Part shown: piece by piece, positions 24,101-35,700 of the stretch
Position numbering within the stretch: position 1 is the stretch's first letter
How the letters are laid out: every line of letters starts with the position of its first letter
Origin: Phoronis australis
Lineage: Eukaryota > Phoronida > Phoronidae
Direction of reading: 5' to 3'
Length of the DNA: 59,120 nt
Assembly: GCA_002633005.1 (NCBI GenBank)
Contig: NMRA01000177.1
Coordinates: forward strand, 598,861-657,980
The notes under the pieces: model-generated
Databases searched by the model: none
What the model was told of the DNA's origin: nothing
What the model saw: only the letters and a program-made list of their open reading frames with translations
Translations under genes and position numbers: made by a program

Positions 24101-26625
24101 CCTAAAAATGCCGCCAAGCCTGGCCTAACCCTTGATTTTGCAAATTGGCCGCGGGCGCAGCCTAAATGTTCAGTGCCACCTAAGGTAGCACTGTCGAATG
24201 TTGTTTAACATGGCTTCTCATTGGTTTAAGTAATGAAACCGACGTCATAACATTTTGTCATTCCCATTGGTTGGAATCTGGAAAACACCTTTCAGTTTAC
24301 AGTTACCGAGTTTGGCGACCACATTTGACTTGAATTGTTGCATTTTATTAAAACGGGCAGTGGTCTAAGTAAACAAAATCAAGAGAACCCCAATCCAATG
24401 GCTTAAGACTAAACAAGTACAGTAAATAAAGGTGTGTGCAAATGGTGGGGATGTCATCGGTATACTTTCGACCAAGGCATGCGCATTGCTGCCCACACAC
24501 GGAATTCCGTGTGTCAGTGATTTTCACAGGGCCACTTTTCAGTATAGGTGGCGCTGTGTCAGAGGGTAGTTTTATCAATGACAACGGTTACAACATGAAT
24601 TTACACTACATGCACTTGCCGTTATATAAAGTTAATGAAGACTGGCCTTTTTAAGAATATGGTAGATGCCTGGAGCGTGCGCAGTCCAGAGCAGAGATCT
24701 AAAGGCTGTTACGAATTAAGTCTACATGTAGTCACTCACCTTATAATGTCCGGAACATTATTTACTTAGTTACAGGCGAGCTCCCTTCCTTCAATTGCCC
24801 ACGCGATTACCTGAAACCGAACAAAATCCAAGACCTGTAAATTTTTGAAAACGTGATGTGACTGCATGATTTCTGTTGCTACTTGTGGGTTCAAATTGCG
24901 CGTCATATTAATGACGAATACGTCATAGGCATGTCGAGCAGACGTCAAACTATTGAAGCTTGTGCTTTCTAGAATTGTGTCGACATTTGTGATGTTTAAT
25001 AAAGGTTTACTTGTGACGTCGTCTTTTCACTGGCTGGAAACTTCATTTCTCAGACAAGACAACCACTACGCAATCAACCGCTGCCACATCCACCACGCCA
25101 TCACCAACAAGAGTCGCACCCCGTACTGTTCCATTCGAGACAGTGTCAGTACCAACTGATAAAGAAAGCAATAGTACCGACGTGGTAAACACTGCGTCTT
25201 CAACCTTCCTAGCCATCGTGGGAAACGTTTCATCGACACCACCAACTTTAACCCAGACCGAAGGCATAACGACGACGGGTACGTAAATTCTGACATTTCA
25301 AGCAAAGTAACGCCAAAGATTTTATAGATATAGTATCTTTGGTAACGCTCACTTGTATTGTTTTTGCGGTAAAACGATGAGTGTGGCAATGCCACTAGAG
25401 TACACATGTCCCGGTTTCGCGCCTTTACTCCTCGGAGGCCAATGGGAAAGAATCTAGAAGTTCTGCAGGATATATTGAGACAACAAAAGTACATGATACT
25501 TAGTAATCCCCCACCGAAGTCTCTCACGAGTGCAAACATGTTATAACACGTTTATTGTGTGGAAATAGTTCTACTATCGGTATCCTCAACATAGAAAAGC
25601 GAGCTTTAGTTTTGCGAAATGTATGTCACTGATATAACTTTCAGTTGAGCGGTATTGTAAACTTTTGGGTATAATACCAATACCAATTAATAAGCGATAA
25701 TTAATAACAATGGCAATGATAATAGTAACAGTTATAAAACAATAAATAATAAAGCCCCCCCACCACCACCACCACAACCACCACCATAGAGAGGAAGTGT
25801 TATCTGCATGGAGTCCCGAGGCGTCACTTTGCATAAAAGCACTCATTATCTGCTTTCCTTTCAAGCGTCTTCGTGTTTGCCTCAAACGGTTGACGTGAAG
25901 ACAGGGGAAGGAATGATTGTCCAGTCACCCGGATTTGACGGAACGACCTCTTACGGCACCAATCTGTCGTGTGAGTGGAACGCGCGACATGTCGGGGACG
26001 ACGGTTACTTGAAATTAAAGTTCACGAAGTTTGACCTTCCACCACGTGAAGCAACTGGACAATGCAGCGACGCCGTTCTCGTTCACAGGTAATTTTGAAA
26101 TAGAAAATATTTATTTTCTCGAAAAGTTGGGACTATTTTTAAAACTACATGTACCTTCACCTTATTTTGAAACGCTAAAGGATAAGGTCTAAAGATTTCT
26201 AGGTAAATTTCGTTTGAATAGCAATATATGACGAGGTTTGCAAATAACAAGCCAGAATTTTCGATGCTTTCATACATGTTCCATGTGTTGATTTACCAGA
26301 CAATGCGAAGACAAAAACATCGGGTCACTGATAAATTACATCTTCAAACTTATGTGGCCACCAGTTTCGGTCCACCGAGGGCACGTCTCCCTCCCCCGGA
26401 ACCTTGGTACGGTCCTGAAAACGGCATTTTGTTTACAGTTCTTCAGCCAGTAACGACGGAGCAGGTGTCCAAGTAAAACAACTGTGTGGCAGGGAAGGCG
26501 TGGATGAAACGAGCATCGTGGTCGCTAAACCCACGTGGATACGGATCGTCTTCAACACAGACTCTGTTGAAAACAGGGGTCACTCGGGATTCCTGGCGGG
26601 AATACTTGGTATTCCACAAATTTGA
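3149..26625 (+). CDS. Mosaic MAM/CCP(sushi)/CUB extracellular protein, 5' end off the window
   Basis: Exons: MAM1 3149-3249, 4169-4339, 4648-4741; CCP1 10310-10495; CUB1 10824-11008, 16287-16425; CCP2 19201-19380; CCP3 19860-20033; CCP4 20956-21141; MAM2 21848-22072, 22370-22512, 23271-23346; Ser/Thr linker 25054-25278; CUB2 25866-26088, 26439-26625, stop TGA 26623-26625. All have AG/GT borders, modules join in phase 1, and the chain stays open for about 830 residues. Signatures: YVYIETSSPR and FYHMYG (MAM1), VSPGYPSGYHNNQKCSW (CUB1), four-Cys CCPs ending in NGTW or DATW, CDFENDFCGL (MAM2). MAM1 lacks its N-terminal exon and no signal peptide is visible, so the start lies upstream. No membrane segment follows CUB2, so it is probably secreted and adhesive. 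CUB1 lacks the second Cys pair; CCP2 has an extra Cys. Orthology is not assigned. Confidence 0.88.
4818..10059. mobile_element. 5.2 kb inverted-repeat element flanked by TTAA, in the MAM1-CCP1 intron
   Basis: The left end reads TTAA then GGTTATCTCCAACCTTATT (from 4814). The right end is its exact reverse complement followed by TTAA (10041-10063). TTAA target duplications are known for piggyBac and Kolobok DNA transposons; the GG end and 19-bp inverted repeats do not settle which. Inside I see a damaged signal-peptide ORF (5888-6782) and otherwise sequence with many stops on both strands. No intact transposase is visible, so it is either non-autonomous or strongly decayed. It begins 76 bp after the splice donor of the third MAM1 exon. 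Confidence 0.65.
5888..6782 (+). pseudogene. Two-exon secreted-peptide-like ORF with an in-frame stop
   Basis: ATG at 5888 opens a frame with a signal-peptide-like start: MDLLSKY, then hydrophobic VVALSLIFANFTG, then ARLRQ. After 33 codons there is TAA (5987-5989). The same frame then stays open for 43 more codons with three cysteines (VDNCGQKG, KKCVDAE, APCVLYD) and ends at a strong donor, GTAAGT, at 6119. A pyrimidine-rich acceptor at 6764 would add five codons and a stop (6780-6782), about 81 codons in all. It lies inside the TTAA-flanked element. It could be a dead gene, a polymorphic stop, or a short secreted peptide ending at the TAA. No family is recognised. Confidence 0.4.
12840..13036 (+). 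mobile_element. 3' tail of a non-LTR retrotransposon
   Basis: T-rich sequence leads into a conserved-looking stem region (GAGGGCCCTCTTGGAGAGCA, 12959-12978) and then an AATAAATAAATAAAATAAA tail (13018-13036). Many invertebrate CR1-like non-LTR elements end this way. No reverse transcriptase remains, so the copy is heavily 5' truncated. The assignment rests on the 3' end pattern only. Confidence 0.4.
13040..13440 (+). pseudogene. Decayed DDE-integrase-like gene, N-terminal part
   Basis: From 13070 the frame reads LFNLGLSQKVAEDMPRYPF, SVRHLRRLLSRPELARRNHY and SDIDDVIGFM, then hits a stop at 13262. Moving one base continues the family pattern: QANRFMHHKCVTKGLVVKRK, TVRITLSAVDQDGRW. This order, a helix-turn-helix-like start, SxRxLxRxL, the NYSD-like motif, then a G-LVV-R-TVR stretch before the catalytic core, matches the integrase-core proteins common in fish and marine invertebrates. 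The DDE core is missing, so the copy is truncated and frameshifted. It sits within the inverted-repeat element 11724-13502. Confidence 0.5.
14341..14998. mobile_element. MITE-like element, copy 1 (left end truncated)
   Basis: Starts at TTTATCCCATACGCG and ends with its inverse, CGTATGGGATAAATAC, followed by an outer stretch up to ATCCCACTCGACA. The body matches copy 2 (15020-15728) for its whole length, including CACTACTTCAACAGTGACCT and GCAACTCAGGCGCC. The outer part of its left inverted repeat is missing. No coding capacity. Confidence 0.6.
15020..15728. mobile_element. MITE-like element, copy 2 (both ends present)
   Basis: About 709 bp with imperfect inverted repeats of about 75 bp. The left end TGTCTCGTGGAATCAGTATT continues through TACTTCATGTACGCC and TTTATCCCATACGC; the right end is the inverse, finishing ATATCCCACTCGACA. 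Between the two copies, CGACATTATTCC and GGAATAATGTC form a palindrome around GATACGT (14993-15023). The superfamily is unknown and no target duplication is clear. Confidence 0.6.
16130..16216. repeat. Hairpin-rich dispersed repeat, copy 1
   Basis: Contains CCGCCCATGGTCTATGGGCGG-type pairing, then ACACCACAGGGGG, a C run, and a second GCTGCGCCGCCCATG. The same order occurs at 45720-45812. It ends about 70 bp before the exon for the second half of CUB1 (16287). Confidence 0.5.
16661..18664 (+). mobile_element. 2.0 kb DNA element with CAGG..CCTG ends and 5-bp target duplication
   Basis: The left end CAGGCCTGTAGGAAG and right end CTTCCTACGGCCCTG are inverted copies, followed inward by G or C runs. 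The flanks are ATATG on both sides (16656-16660 and 18665-18669), a perfect 5-bp duplication. The left half holds three diverged copies of a repeated unit around TTAGCNTCTATTTGNCAAA (about 16775, 17005 and 17135). The right 650 bp matches the inverted copy at 58548-59120. CAGGG-type ends recall hAT elements, but 5 bp is short for most hAT; the class stays open. No transposase ORF is visible. Confidence 0.65.
18884..19103. repeat. Foldback repeat with G/C-run arms
   Basis: The left arm GGGGGAGGCTCGAATTT (18892-18905 core) pairs with CATTCGAGCCTCCCGACC (19064-19081). An inner palindrome CCAATTCGCCAAATTGG lies at 19041-19057. The C run holds an assembly gap (19090-19093). It ends about 100 bp before the CCP2 exon. 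Probably a small foldback transposon. Confidence 0.4.
19420..19590 (-). mobile_element. tRNA-derived SINE-like copy, minus strand
   Basis: On the minus strand CAACTCAGAGGCAGAGTG (A-box-like) is followed by AGGTTCGATTACA (B-box-like), then GAATTACTTTTCTCGCCAGT and AATGTCCCTTGAAA, and a TTG-rich tail. The non-tRNA part recurs at 36512-36640. It sits between the CCP2 and CCP3 exons. The A-rich simple repeat on the plus strand (19420-19475) is its tail region. Confidence 0.5.
20534..20742 (+). repeat. CAAGAAAACGC dispersed repeat, copy 1 of 3
   Basis: Shares GAATCAAGAAAACGCTTTTT, GTTGGCCAACCC, TTTTTAAACC and AGAATTCAAC in order with 49662-49922 and 53672-53890. All three copies run on the plus strand. 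No coding capacity is seen. Confidence 0.5.
23518..24150 (+). repeat. Dispersed coding-like repeat, copy B
   Basis: Plus-strand counterpart of 2340-2950. It lies in the intron between MAM2 and the Ser/Thr linker. Its frame is broken near 23737 by a stop where copy A continues, so copy A is the better preserved. Similarity extends to about TTGATTTTGCAAATTGG (24131-24147). Confidence 0.55.
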
Positions 26626-27410
26626 TTTGTTGATGTTTTAGAGTACAGTCAACAATAAGCATTTTCTTGATTTTAACGAATCGTTTACGCATTTTTGCAG
26701 ATTATGCGACAAGACAATATCTCGGCTACCATTGTTTAACATGAAACTGAACGTTACTTGAGCACTGTGTTGTCAGATTTGAGTGACTATCCAAACAGCT
26801 TTTTGTGTAAACTATTTTCAACTCACTCCAACCTGGGAATAATACATTTTCACATTTCGTGATGGTAAGTTGAGATAAGAAGCAAAATTATCTTGTACTT
26901 GTTTCAGTATAGCTACTTATAGTTTTGGGTTCATTTCATAAATTGTCTGTTAAATATTTGTAAGTGTATCAAGAGTGTAGTTCAGTCTCCAACAGATTCT
27001 ACCACTTTGTGACGCAGACGACTTTGAACTTAATCATTTTTAAAATCAAATTTTGTTTTGTTTTGAACAAAATGAAAATTATGTCATATGAAGAACAGTA
27101 AGCATTATTAATTGGGTTTAAAATTCGTTTTATCGTGGAATTTTCAAGTAAATTATACGGAACGAAAATCTATATGCAGCATTTAACTGCGCATGCGTGT
27201 AGACGCTTAACTAATGGTTTATAATTAACGAATCATAGTTTAATGCTTTATACCGAATAATTTGCAGGCATAATTGGGTCATATGGTCCGTAAGCTTGAG
27301 TGTTATATAATCGAAGCTTGACTAGTATTGGTCAATATTGACTAGCATGTGTGTCTGTGTGTGTGTGTACTTGCTTTTTGCCAGAACAGTAATGTATCTG
27401 AGAAATGACA

Positions 27411-27416
27411 AATAAA
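27411..27416 (+). promoter_or_regulatory. Candidate poly(A) signal of the MAM/CCP/CUB gene
   Basis: AATAAA 786 bp after the stop at 26625. It is the first canonical hexamer I found downstream. Confidence 0.35.
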
Positions 27417-30400
27417 TATTAAACGGCTGAAATTTAAGTATTTTTAAGTCCTTCTTTCGTCACGTAAGAAGACACGGTCGTTCCGACTAATAGCGGGGAC
27501 GGCCTTGCAATGTGCTTAAAATGTGATTTTCTTGCCACTTTACTTATGACTTGACCCTTAAATCGTAAAAACTTATTTAACTGTGAAAAATGGTTTACAT
27601 CTTCTTTATGGCAACAATTGGTTTTGGCCACCACGGGGAGTGGGACCGGTGATTGAAGTCACCCAATTTCAGCAAGGTTGTCCACGCCTGTCTTATCGTC
27701 TCCCAACGTCGCAGAAACACTATATTGAAGTCTGTCTTGTCCCAAACATATTTATTGAAAAGTGACAAAAAGTGCACCATTTTATGGGCTTAGGACAAAC
27801 CATTGTCATCCTACCATATGAGTACAAATTCGGTCAAGATATTCAGATGAATTGGCATATACATGTACGTGAGACACTGAACTCCGCCAAAACAGCACTA
27901 GTCAAGCGTTCGCCATTGCGAATCTACGATCGCCTTTGAACCAGCGATACGACAGGTAGATCAGGATGTTTCGCGAGAAAAACAAGATCTCGCAAATTCA
28001 CGTAGGTGAAGGGCGAGTGTTTCACGAGTGAGGGAGCTTACTTGCCTGTCCTTGCAAAAATGGCTGCCTGAAGTGGTTGGTCAGTGAAGTTAGGAAGTTG
28101 AACTACTGATTTGGCTGAATTCACCGTTTCCGTAACTCCACAAGCTAATGTCTTGGGTCTACGGAACTCAGCCCTTAGAGCATTGAAGCTGAGGCCACAA
28201 GAACTCTTAGCTGGTTGTTCGTGCGCACAGAGCATAAAAGCGTTTTTGGTGTTTTACTATTTCCAGTCGAATTGGCCGACTTCAGCAACGCAGGGCCCTC
28301 GCGAATGTATAGCGTATTTTTATTATGGAACCTCATTTACTCTTGTCCGTCCGGCACCAAAAGGAAAAGGTCTCTTAGAAACACCAATGGTCTCCTGAAA
28401 AAAGGCTTTTTGTATTTCAGAGAAGCCATCGTTCGAAAGATGCAAGCGGTCCTTTATCGTTGTTTCTCGCACTAGGCCAAGTCTAAATTTGATTATATTC
28501 TAAAAGGCCATATAGGAAAACAAGACAGAAAACATAGTCGCTTTCAACCGATGAAACTGGAGACTGCCAATTTAAATTTAAAACCGTGACGATTTTATTG
28601 AATGCTGGACTAAGGTTGGAAGGGTTCGGTGCTTTAAACGCTACCAGTGGTAGACTCTACTTCTGCAACGTGAACACACGAATGCATTCCTAAACATCCA
28701 ACCAATCCGAAATTTTTTTCGAGCTGTTCATCAAATAGAAGTCATAATATATCATTTCCTTTCAGAGTACCACCCATATTTGATCAGGCGTTGTCTCGGC
28801 CAGCGTCCTTTTAAAGTACGAGTAACGCCATACTTTTTTAAAGAATGACAGTTTTGTGTAATCTTGCGAGTGCGAAATTCCGTGGGCCCTAGTTTTCTGT
28901 AGGCACGCCTTTTGTGGCAGATTACTTGTTTGCTCATTCGTAAATCCGGTGTGGTAGTTGAGATTCTCCCCTCGTGTAAAACATGCCCTAAATACATGTA
29001 TTTGCATTCCAGCAAGTGGGCCTTTTATTCAGGGAATTACCTGGATACTACACTCGTGCAGGTAGGATGTTCTTTTACAGAGCTGTAACACTTGTATCAT
29101 TTGACGTTTTACTATGGCATGGATTGTTTTGGGACCCCACTAGTTGTAGGGCCCCTGTGCTGCATTGCATGAAACAGGACTCAACTAAGGTTCCTAAGTC
29201 TTTTTAAGTATTTGTGTCTTTCTGAACTCACAGATGCAATACTTTTCTGTCATTTTATCTTTATTATGAGCTCCTCTTTGACTAATGACATTTTTGATAA
29301 TATAATTAAAATCCAAACAACTAATTCATTGAAAACGAAAAGGGACTTAGTCCTTAAACTTGGCGCGTTGCATGAAAAGGTCCCCACTTATTTTCAATGA
29401 TATTGAGAATTCAACGAAAAAATCACCCTCCCTTTGCATCAAAGCCAAAAATTCACTTAATAATGAAACTAAAACAGTATAAGAAAGGACATTCAGTCCA
29501 CAAGCGTGCATTTAGATTTAGGGACCTTGGTTTAGTCCCTATTTGGAACTGTTTCAAGCAACAGGCCACTGGGCACTTTAAGTTATATCATTAAAGCCAC
29601 ATGAAATTCTGTATATTATTTGAATTTCACATTTATTGCCAACCTTACAAAACACAATGCTAATTGCTTCAACTGCACTATGAATAAAGACAGAGACAAA
29701 GCTTTAAATATAGCAGGACCTAGCAGAAAGCATTTAGCAAAATAAACAGAGACTCCAACCAACTACGCTTTTTTGGCTTTACACACAACATGCATTTATG
29801 TCTTTCATTACTGCATTTGAATTTTGCAAAAACATGTTTGCATTTCCAATAAATAGTGAAAAAAGAATAGGCGAGGCTTAGGCAGATAGACCTATATGGA
29901 AAACATTTGAGGAAATTTTGTCTAAAAAACACATTTTTGATAAATACCACATACTGTTTCCCCATTTTTGAATAACACATCTGGCGTCATGTAAAAAATT
30001 AACATGCTGAACAATACAAAATACCCAACTCTGACTCTGCGGTCTAATCTCCAAACTTGAACTCCAAATAAGTGTTAATGTGTTGGAAAAGTTATGGTTT
30101 ACATAGCAAACTGTCAACTATTTCAAATTCACACTTGATGACCCACAGGTCTGTGAACTCGAAATCTCAGGTTTGAACTCGAATTTGAAGCTGAAACACA
30201 GGGATCATCAAGATGAACAAGGGCTCATCAAGATGAACGAGTTCATCTGAGTTAACCATACATGGCCTGACATAACGAGCTGCAGGGCATTTGCAACTTG
30301 AGTTTGGGAAATGCGAACAGAGATTTTGGTCAACTGGCATCAGTTGGTCGTGTGGGATTTAGGTATTCCAACTGTCACATTGCCTGAAAATGCTTCAACA

Positions 30401-30628
30401 GCATTCTTTCAGTCAAACGCCAGTATATGGGTGGTACAAAGAGATCTAAGCTTGGGAGATGAATTTCGAATCGTGACTTGAGATTTTGGTTAGGATATAG
30501 AGTTGAGGGCTGCATTATGTGCACAGTTATATACACTTATCTCGAGTTCGTATGGAAAATGCTGAAAAATAATCTGATTAAACCCTTTGCCCAGGCGCCT
30601 GTTTCTTGAAGAGTCTATAGCTATAAGT
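27417..30628. other. Intergenic DNA, no gene supported
   Basis: Convergent space between the MAM/CCP/CUB gene and FAN1. A possible exon at 28267-28470 follows a good acceptor (TTTCCAG) and holds a dibasic stretch, GTKRKRSLR, but has no partner exon and no recognised domain. A 49-bp exon-like piece at 29012-29060 (acceptor GCATTCCAG, donor GTAGGA) is also unsupported. Confidence 0.3.
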
Positions 30629-30630
30629 CA

Positions 30631-30900
30631 GTGGCGGATCTAGGAGAGGAGAGGGCCCAACATTTTGTCTCTGGGAACCGCGTGAAGGGCAAAGGACGCT
30701 CATGTGGACTCGAATTTGTGAGGGCGCGGATTACTAAAAAAAGATTCTTATGCACACACGATCTAAAACTGTGAACATTGTTAAATCAACTGCATGTTAA
30801 TTACCGGGATTAGTTATTAAACTCAATATTTCCTCACGCTCTTGCTCTTTTGTTTTTTTCTGGCAGCCAAGGGGGGCCTGGGCCCCCCCTAAATCCGCCT
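30631..30900. mobile_element. Short non-autonomous element with GGCGGATC ends
   Basis: Starts GTGGCGGATCTAGG and ends CCCCCCTAAATCCGCC, inverted with one mismatch over 12 bp. It has C and G runs near the right end. It belongs with the copy at 2026-2181. Confidence 0.5.
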
Positions 30901-32758
30901 ATAAAAGTTGACTTGTATTATGGATGACTTTTAGCCATAACCTGATGACGCAAAACAGGCCAAACCATCTATAGACTGATTATTAGCAAACATAAAAAGC
31001 GAATAGACTCTGCGAAACAACCCGCTGGTGTTCATTTGCATTCTAGTGTAACCAGGTTTGTCTGCACTACAGCAATAAATGATACACATCTTGTATTGTG
31101 ATATTTTGTATCTGGTAACGTTATCTGAACCTGCTCAGGAGGTTATCCAGAGCGTATATAGTGAGAACCAGTTTGATGCCCGTTATTCAGTGGAGAAAAC
31201 TGGTTCTATAACCCTGACGCAGAGTGGCTCTCATTTCTGTGGAACATGTTGTTACAGAAACCCTGTTAATTCATCGACTTGGCTTTAATTTCCTGGCTCC
31301 AACTCCTAGACACAAGGAAAGAAATAAAACATTTAAGTATGTTATCCAATGGATATTCGTTGTTCAGGCCTGTATAGGGGAACAATATTTATGTCACCAG
31401 TGCACAATCGACACAGGCAGTAAAGCATATCCGTCAATGGTATGATATCGGCATTTCTAAGTTTATTTCTACTCATGCTGGGTTGGGTTACCATGGTGAA
31501 TGAGTAAACTCTCCGTTATTAAAATCGTATACACCACTGATGAGATTGCAACAAATGTTTACTTTGTTGATAACAAAATCAGAATATTAAGTTTTTTGAA
31601 AATAATGCCCATGACTGTTTCTGGGTTGAACTACATGACGTGATGAATAAAAAATCTCAATAAATTAATAAAACCAGAGTTTTACTGTTACCTAAGGTAA
31701 TCCCGACGATGTACAAGTAATGTTTCTCAGCTTAAGTAAAAGTAGATAAATCATTATGATGTAGTATGTCTTGACTGTGTGTCACATTGGTTTGAAAATT
31801 AGCAACAAAAATTTCACAATGTAAGATGATGAATTTGAACATTTTTGGTCCTGTGAACATTTTTTCAGGTATAACAATCTAATAAGCAATGTCATCAATC
31901 TTGTTCAGAGGTCACACCTCCAACAGCTATAGAGTAAAAACATAAAATGGTCATACAATGTGTCAAAACTCATCTTAATCATAATGATAGTAATAGTAAT
32001 AAAAATAATATACTAATTATTTGCTCAGTAATTTTTACAGAATACTTGAAAAATACACAGCATGCTTTAACCAAAGGAATGGTCTGCTTCAGTGTTGAAG
32101 AAATTAAGACATAACCAACCTTTCATCATTTCTTTCAATTCATTTTCAGTTGGCAAAATTAAATTGTTCATAAAAAATATCAAAATTGGTTTTCTGTGTA
32201 ATGTTGCCCCACCACACGAGAGACCATTGCCGCCACCTGGTGGTAATGGAGCCACAGATGGTGGACATCAAGTGACATAGGGAAGCATGAAATCAAAATT
32301 TTATAAAACATTTACCACCAACAATTTAACAAAAATTGCAACTTAATTTATAATAAAAGGGTAAAATTTGAAAAGTTCCAATTCTAGAAACCTTTAAAAC
32401 ATAAATTGACATCCAACTATAAGTCTTGATACACTTACTCTGCATTCATTGTCAGATAGTGTCATAGTTTTATGTTATCATAATAATGCACCTAGTAGGT
32501 TGTGAATCAACTTATTTTATCTAGATCGATGCTTATCACAGTAATTAAGATGCATTTCAAGTTAAAACGTTGATGATGAACCTTCGAATACCAGACAGTA
32601 TGGCCGAAAACAAAAATCAAAGTTTTAACCATAGCCAACTGAAAAGCATCTGAGGTCATGTGACCCTATTGCTTTGTAACATCCCCCACTGATTGGCAAT
32701 ATGCCATTTCTGCTCCTCCCAGTCTACGTGAACAGGTTCAAAAGAAATCAGTGTATCA
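30901..32758. other. Intergenic DNA 3' of FAN1
   Basis: AT-rich. A short plus-strand frame at 31133-31290 follows an acceptor-like site but matches no family I know. Part of the FAN1 3' UTR probably lies immediately below 32759, but I did not find a convincing poly(A) signal. Confidence 0.3.
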
Positions 32759-35700
32759 CTAACCTACAACATGGCATACTTCAACATCACAGCCCAACTT
32801 GTAGAAGAAATCCAACCAGAGTTCCTGCTTGGTGGACAGACGGTCGCCTGGTCCCTTGACCTCCGAAATCTGGAAAAGAGTAAGAATCTCAGTAAACAAT
32901 GGAGAGTTCAAATGAAACCAGTGAACAAACCTGCACAGAATTCACACCTTACTATCAGCCCAGGGAATCTCCCACTATTAGGAGCCTGTTGCCTTTTCAC
33001 ACATCGTCTCGAGTGATTGAATACACACATCATTACATGGTAATTAAGGGGGAATAGTGGTCGAAAGTGATATATTTGTCTCTGGCAGGATTTTTCATCC
33101 TCTGATATTGTCTCCGGTACCCACTTTCCTCACTAATCCATTTCAACTTCATTTGGACGACGCTGAAATCATGGAATGCTTAATTGCCACATTAAACATA
33201 AGATTAGTACTTCTGCCAAAAAGAGAATTCAAAAGATGGCGCTGCTGGTACGTGAATGTTTTAAAACGTAGACAATGCTTGCTACACCAATCACCTTATA
33301 TGTTCCTTCTGATGCGTTCCACATTATCAAGTCAGGCAGACCGCTGTGCCAGTGACGCAAGTCGGTACAGAACTTCTCAAAGATGGCTGCCAAAAACTCT
33401 CCTTTCAGGCAAGATATAAGATCCTACGGAAAGAGCATCAAGACATGTGGTAAATGTTTGCTTGAATTTCTCCAAATCCACTTTTCCACCAGCTTTCACC
33501 TACCAACACATCACAAGTTGTCAAAAGTTTTATTTTAAAACAATTCGGATAAAGACACCAACCAACACTTTACAATTCAAGCATGAAATAAACATAACAA
33601 ACAAAGTAAGACGTAAAAACAGATATCAAATTGTTTGCAAAGGGAAAGTATACAATATAGTTAATAGCATTTGAAATTAGGGGAACCTAGTGTACATGTG
33701 ATTTACATATTCATGGAATTAAATTAACATAGTCACTTTAAGCTCATTCAATACTGGCATCTTACCTGGACCTGACTAAGACTAGAGAATATCTCCCAAC
33801 TGACTAAAGAACATAGGGTGCCATAATGATTAGTCCAGGTTTCTCCAACCATCTCTTGTAAGACCTAATACAAAGTAAATGAACATAGAACATACAGAGG
33901 TCAATACTGCACAATGACAGTACCAGACAAAAGTAATCAAACAAAATACCATTTTCCTGTCATGACGGCTAATTCTGTTAACAGCGAAAATGACTGCTAA
34001 TAATTGTTAGGTTGGAAAAATTCAAATTACAGAAAAACTTAGCCACAATTAATTCCCCTTCAATCGTCATGAGAGAGAAGACTCGTCTGACAGTGAATTT
34101 GGCTTTCACTCCGTCGTCATGACGAGGAATTTCGGGTTACTTTGTCTGAGTACTTTTGGTTTGTACAGTACATTCTGTTAATCCCTATCGTGTTTCCATT
34201 CAGAATGTATCATTAAAGGTCAAAATTTTCAGTAAGGACGAAGAAAACCGAACTTAACTGTAAACGACACCAAAAGCCAGATGTTAGTGAAGGTCTATTA
34301 ATGCTCTTCTGCAAAGATGACTGGACGAGAGAAACTGACATCTAATGACAAATGAAAGGATACCTGTACATCGCTAATGCGTATTTTGTTGAGTAATTCA
34401 TCGATGGAGCCCTTGCGAGACTTGTAGAAATTGAGCGTGTTGATGTCAAGTGGCTCCATTTGATACGGGCTATAGAACACGTCTGCTATGTTTTCCATGA
34501 AGATGACTTCCCAGAAAAAGAGACCGAACATTGTAAGGTACACTGACCCTTCACCATGGATACCTGCGACAAGATTTATGTAAGTATTCGAAAAGCATAG
34601 ACTTACCCCAAGTTCACATTTCTTGTTAGTGCACTTTATTTACACAAAGATAAAGGTGTAAATAAATCATACTTGAACATAAGTGTCAAAATACTGGATA
34701 GAGACTGTTTGGTTCAGGAGAGGGGCTGAAGGAAGCAATCCATGGGAGAATCAAAAAACTATCTCTATGTAGGTTTGGCGGACTGTCTTCAATTCACCTC
34801 ATAGCTTCACCTTTGAACCCTTACTAGATGAGTAAAAACTTTCATTCATAACTTCATTAATTTTGCACAATCAATTAGAGCACGCATGATATTACACTGC
34901 GTTAGAAATGAAAACAGAAAATGATAGGTTGTTGATGTTGCGATAGGTTATGAAACTAGCAATGGAGATGACGTAAAAAATTCTGAAAATCAGTCTCAAG
35001 GGCAGAAGTTGAAACGGTTTGAAATGAATAATACATCAACCACTTTTGTAAGCAGTTTGTCTACCTCGGCAAATGACAAAAAATGCCTATTTTCGTACAG
35101 AATTCTTCTACTACAACAGGGTGCTGATCTAGTAACCAGGTTATTCAGATTTGGAATAAAGGACAAGAATTATCATTTATTCCTAGAGGTTAACTAATTA
35201 GACAAGTTGGAGGTCATGCATTTGATTTAAATATATATTCACGACAGTCATCAGAATTCAAAATGTTGTAATTACTCACCAAGGGTTTTTGAAGTAAGTT
35301 AATCCATTTTACAACTTTCTGCCATTGTGTATTGTAATTTTGTCCACAAATGGAGGTTTTAGTATTAAAAAGTAAGTAAATAAACATGATACCATCAGCA
35401 TATCCCAAGTTTGACTTGTAGTGTTCCATCACCAGCTGTTCTACTCTACACAGTGTAATCTCTTCCTCTCCGAGACTGGTGTCAGACGTCTGGGTAATGA
35501 ATACAGTCTTACGGCCAGGGACCTCGCGGGGAAACAGTCTGCCCTCTATTGTTATCTGGGGGAAACAATGAGATTAACATATTGCCAATAATTTTATATG
35601 TCCCATTGAAGTAAAGTTCTACTTATGTTAATGGTATTATGTACATAATCGAAGTACCACAAACACAACAGACCAATCAAATTCAAATGTCACTAGACAC

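Noticed and set aside
26608-26625. Donor-like GTATTC inside the last CUB2 exon
   Set aside because: It is a weak donor; reading on gives a stop five codons later, a natural end after the CUB domain, and no further domain exon was found downstream.
28267-28470. Possible exon with GTKRKRSLR, reminiscent of a furin site after a ZP domain
   Set aside because: Too few cysteines for a ZP tail and no partner exon nearby.
32771-33016. Plus-strand open frame of 81 codons
   Set aside because: It is antisense to the last FAN1 exon with the EVKG motif and stop at 32759-32761.
33057-33419. Plus-strand open frame of 120 codons
   Set aside because: It is antisense to FAN1 exon 12 (33295-33423), which carries the GLPD nuclease motif.
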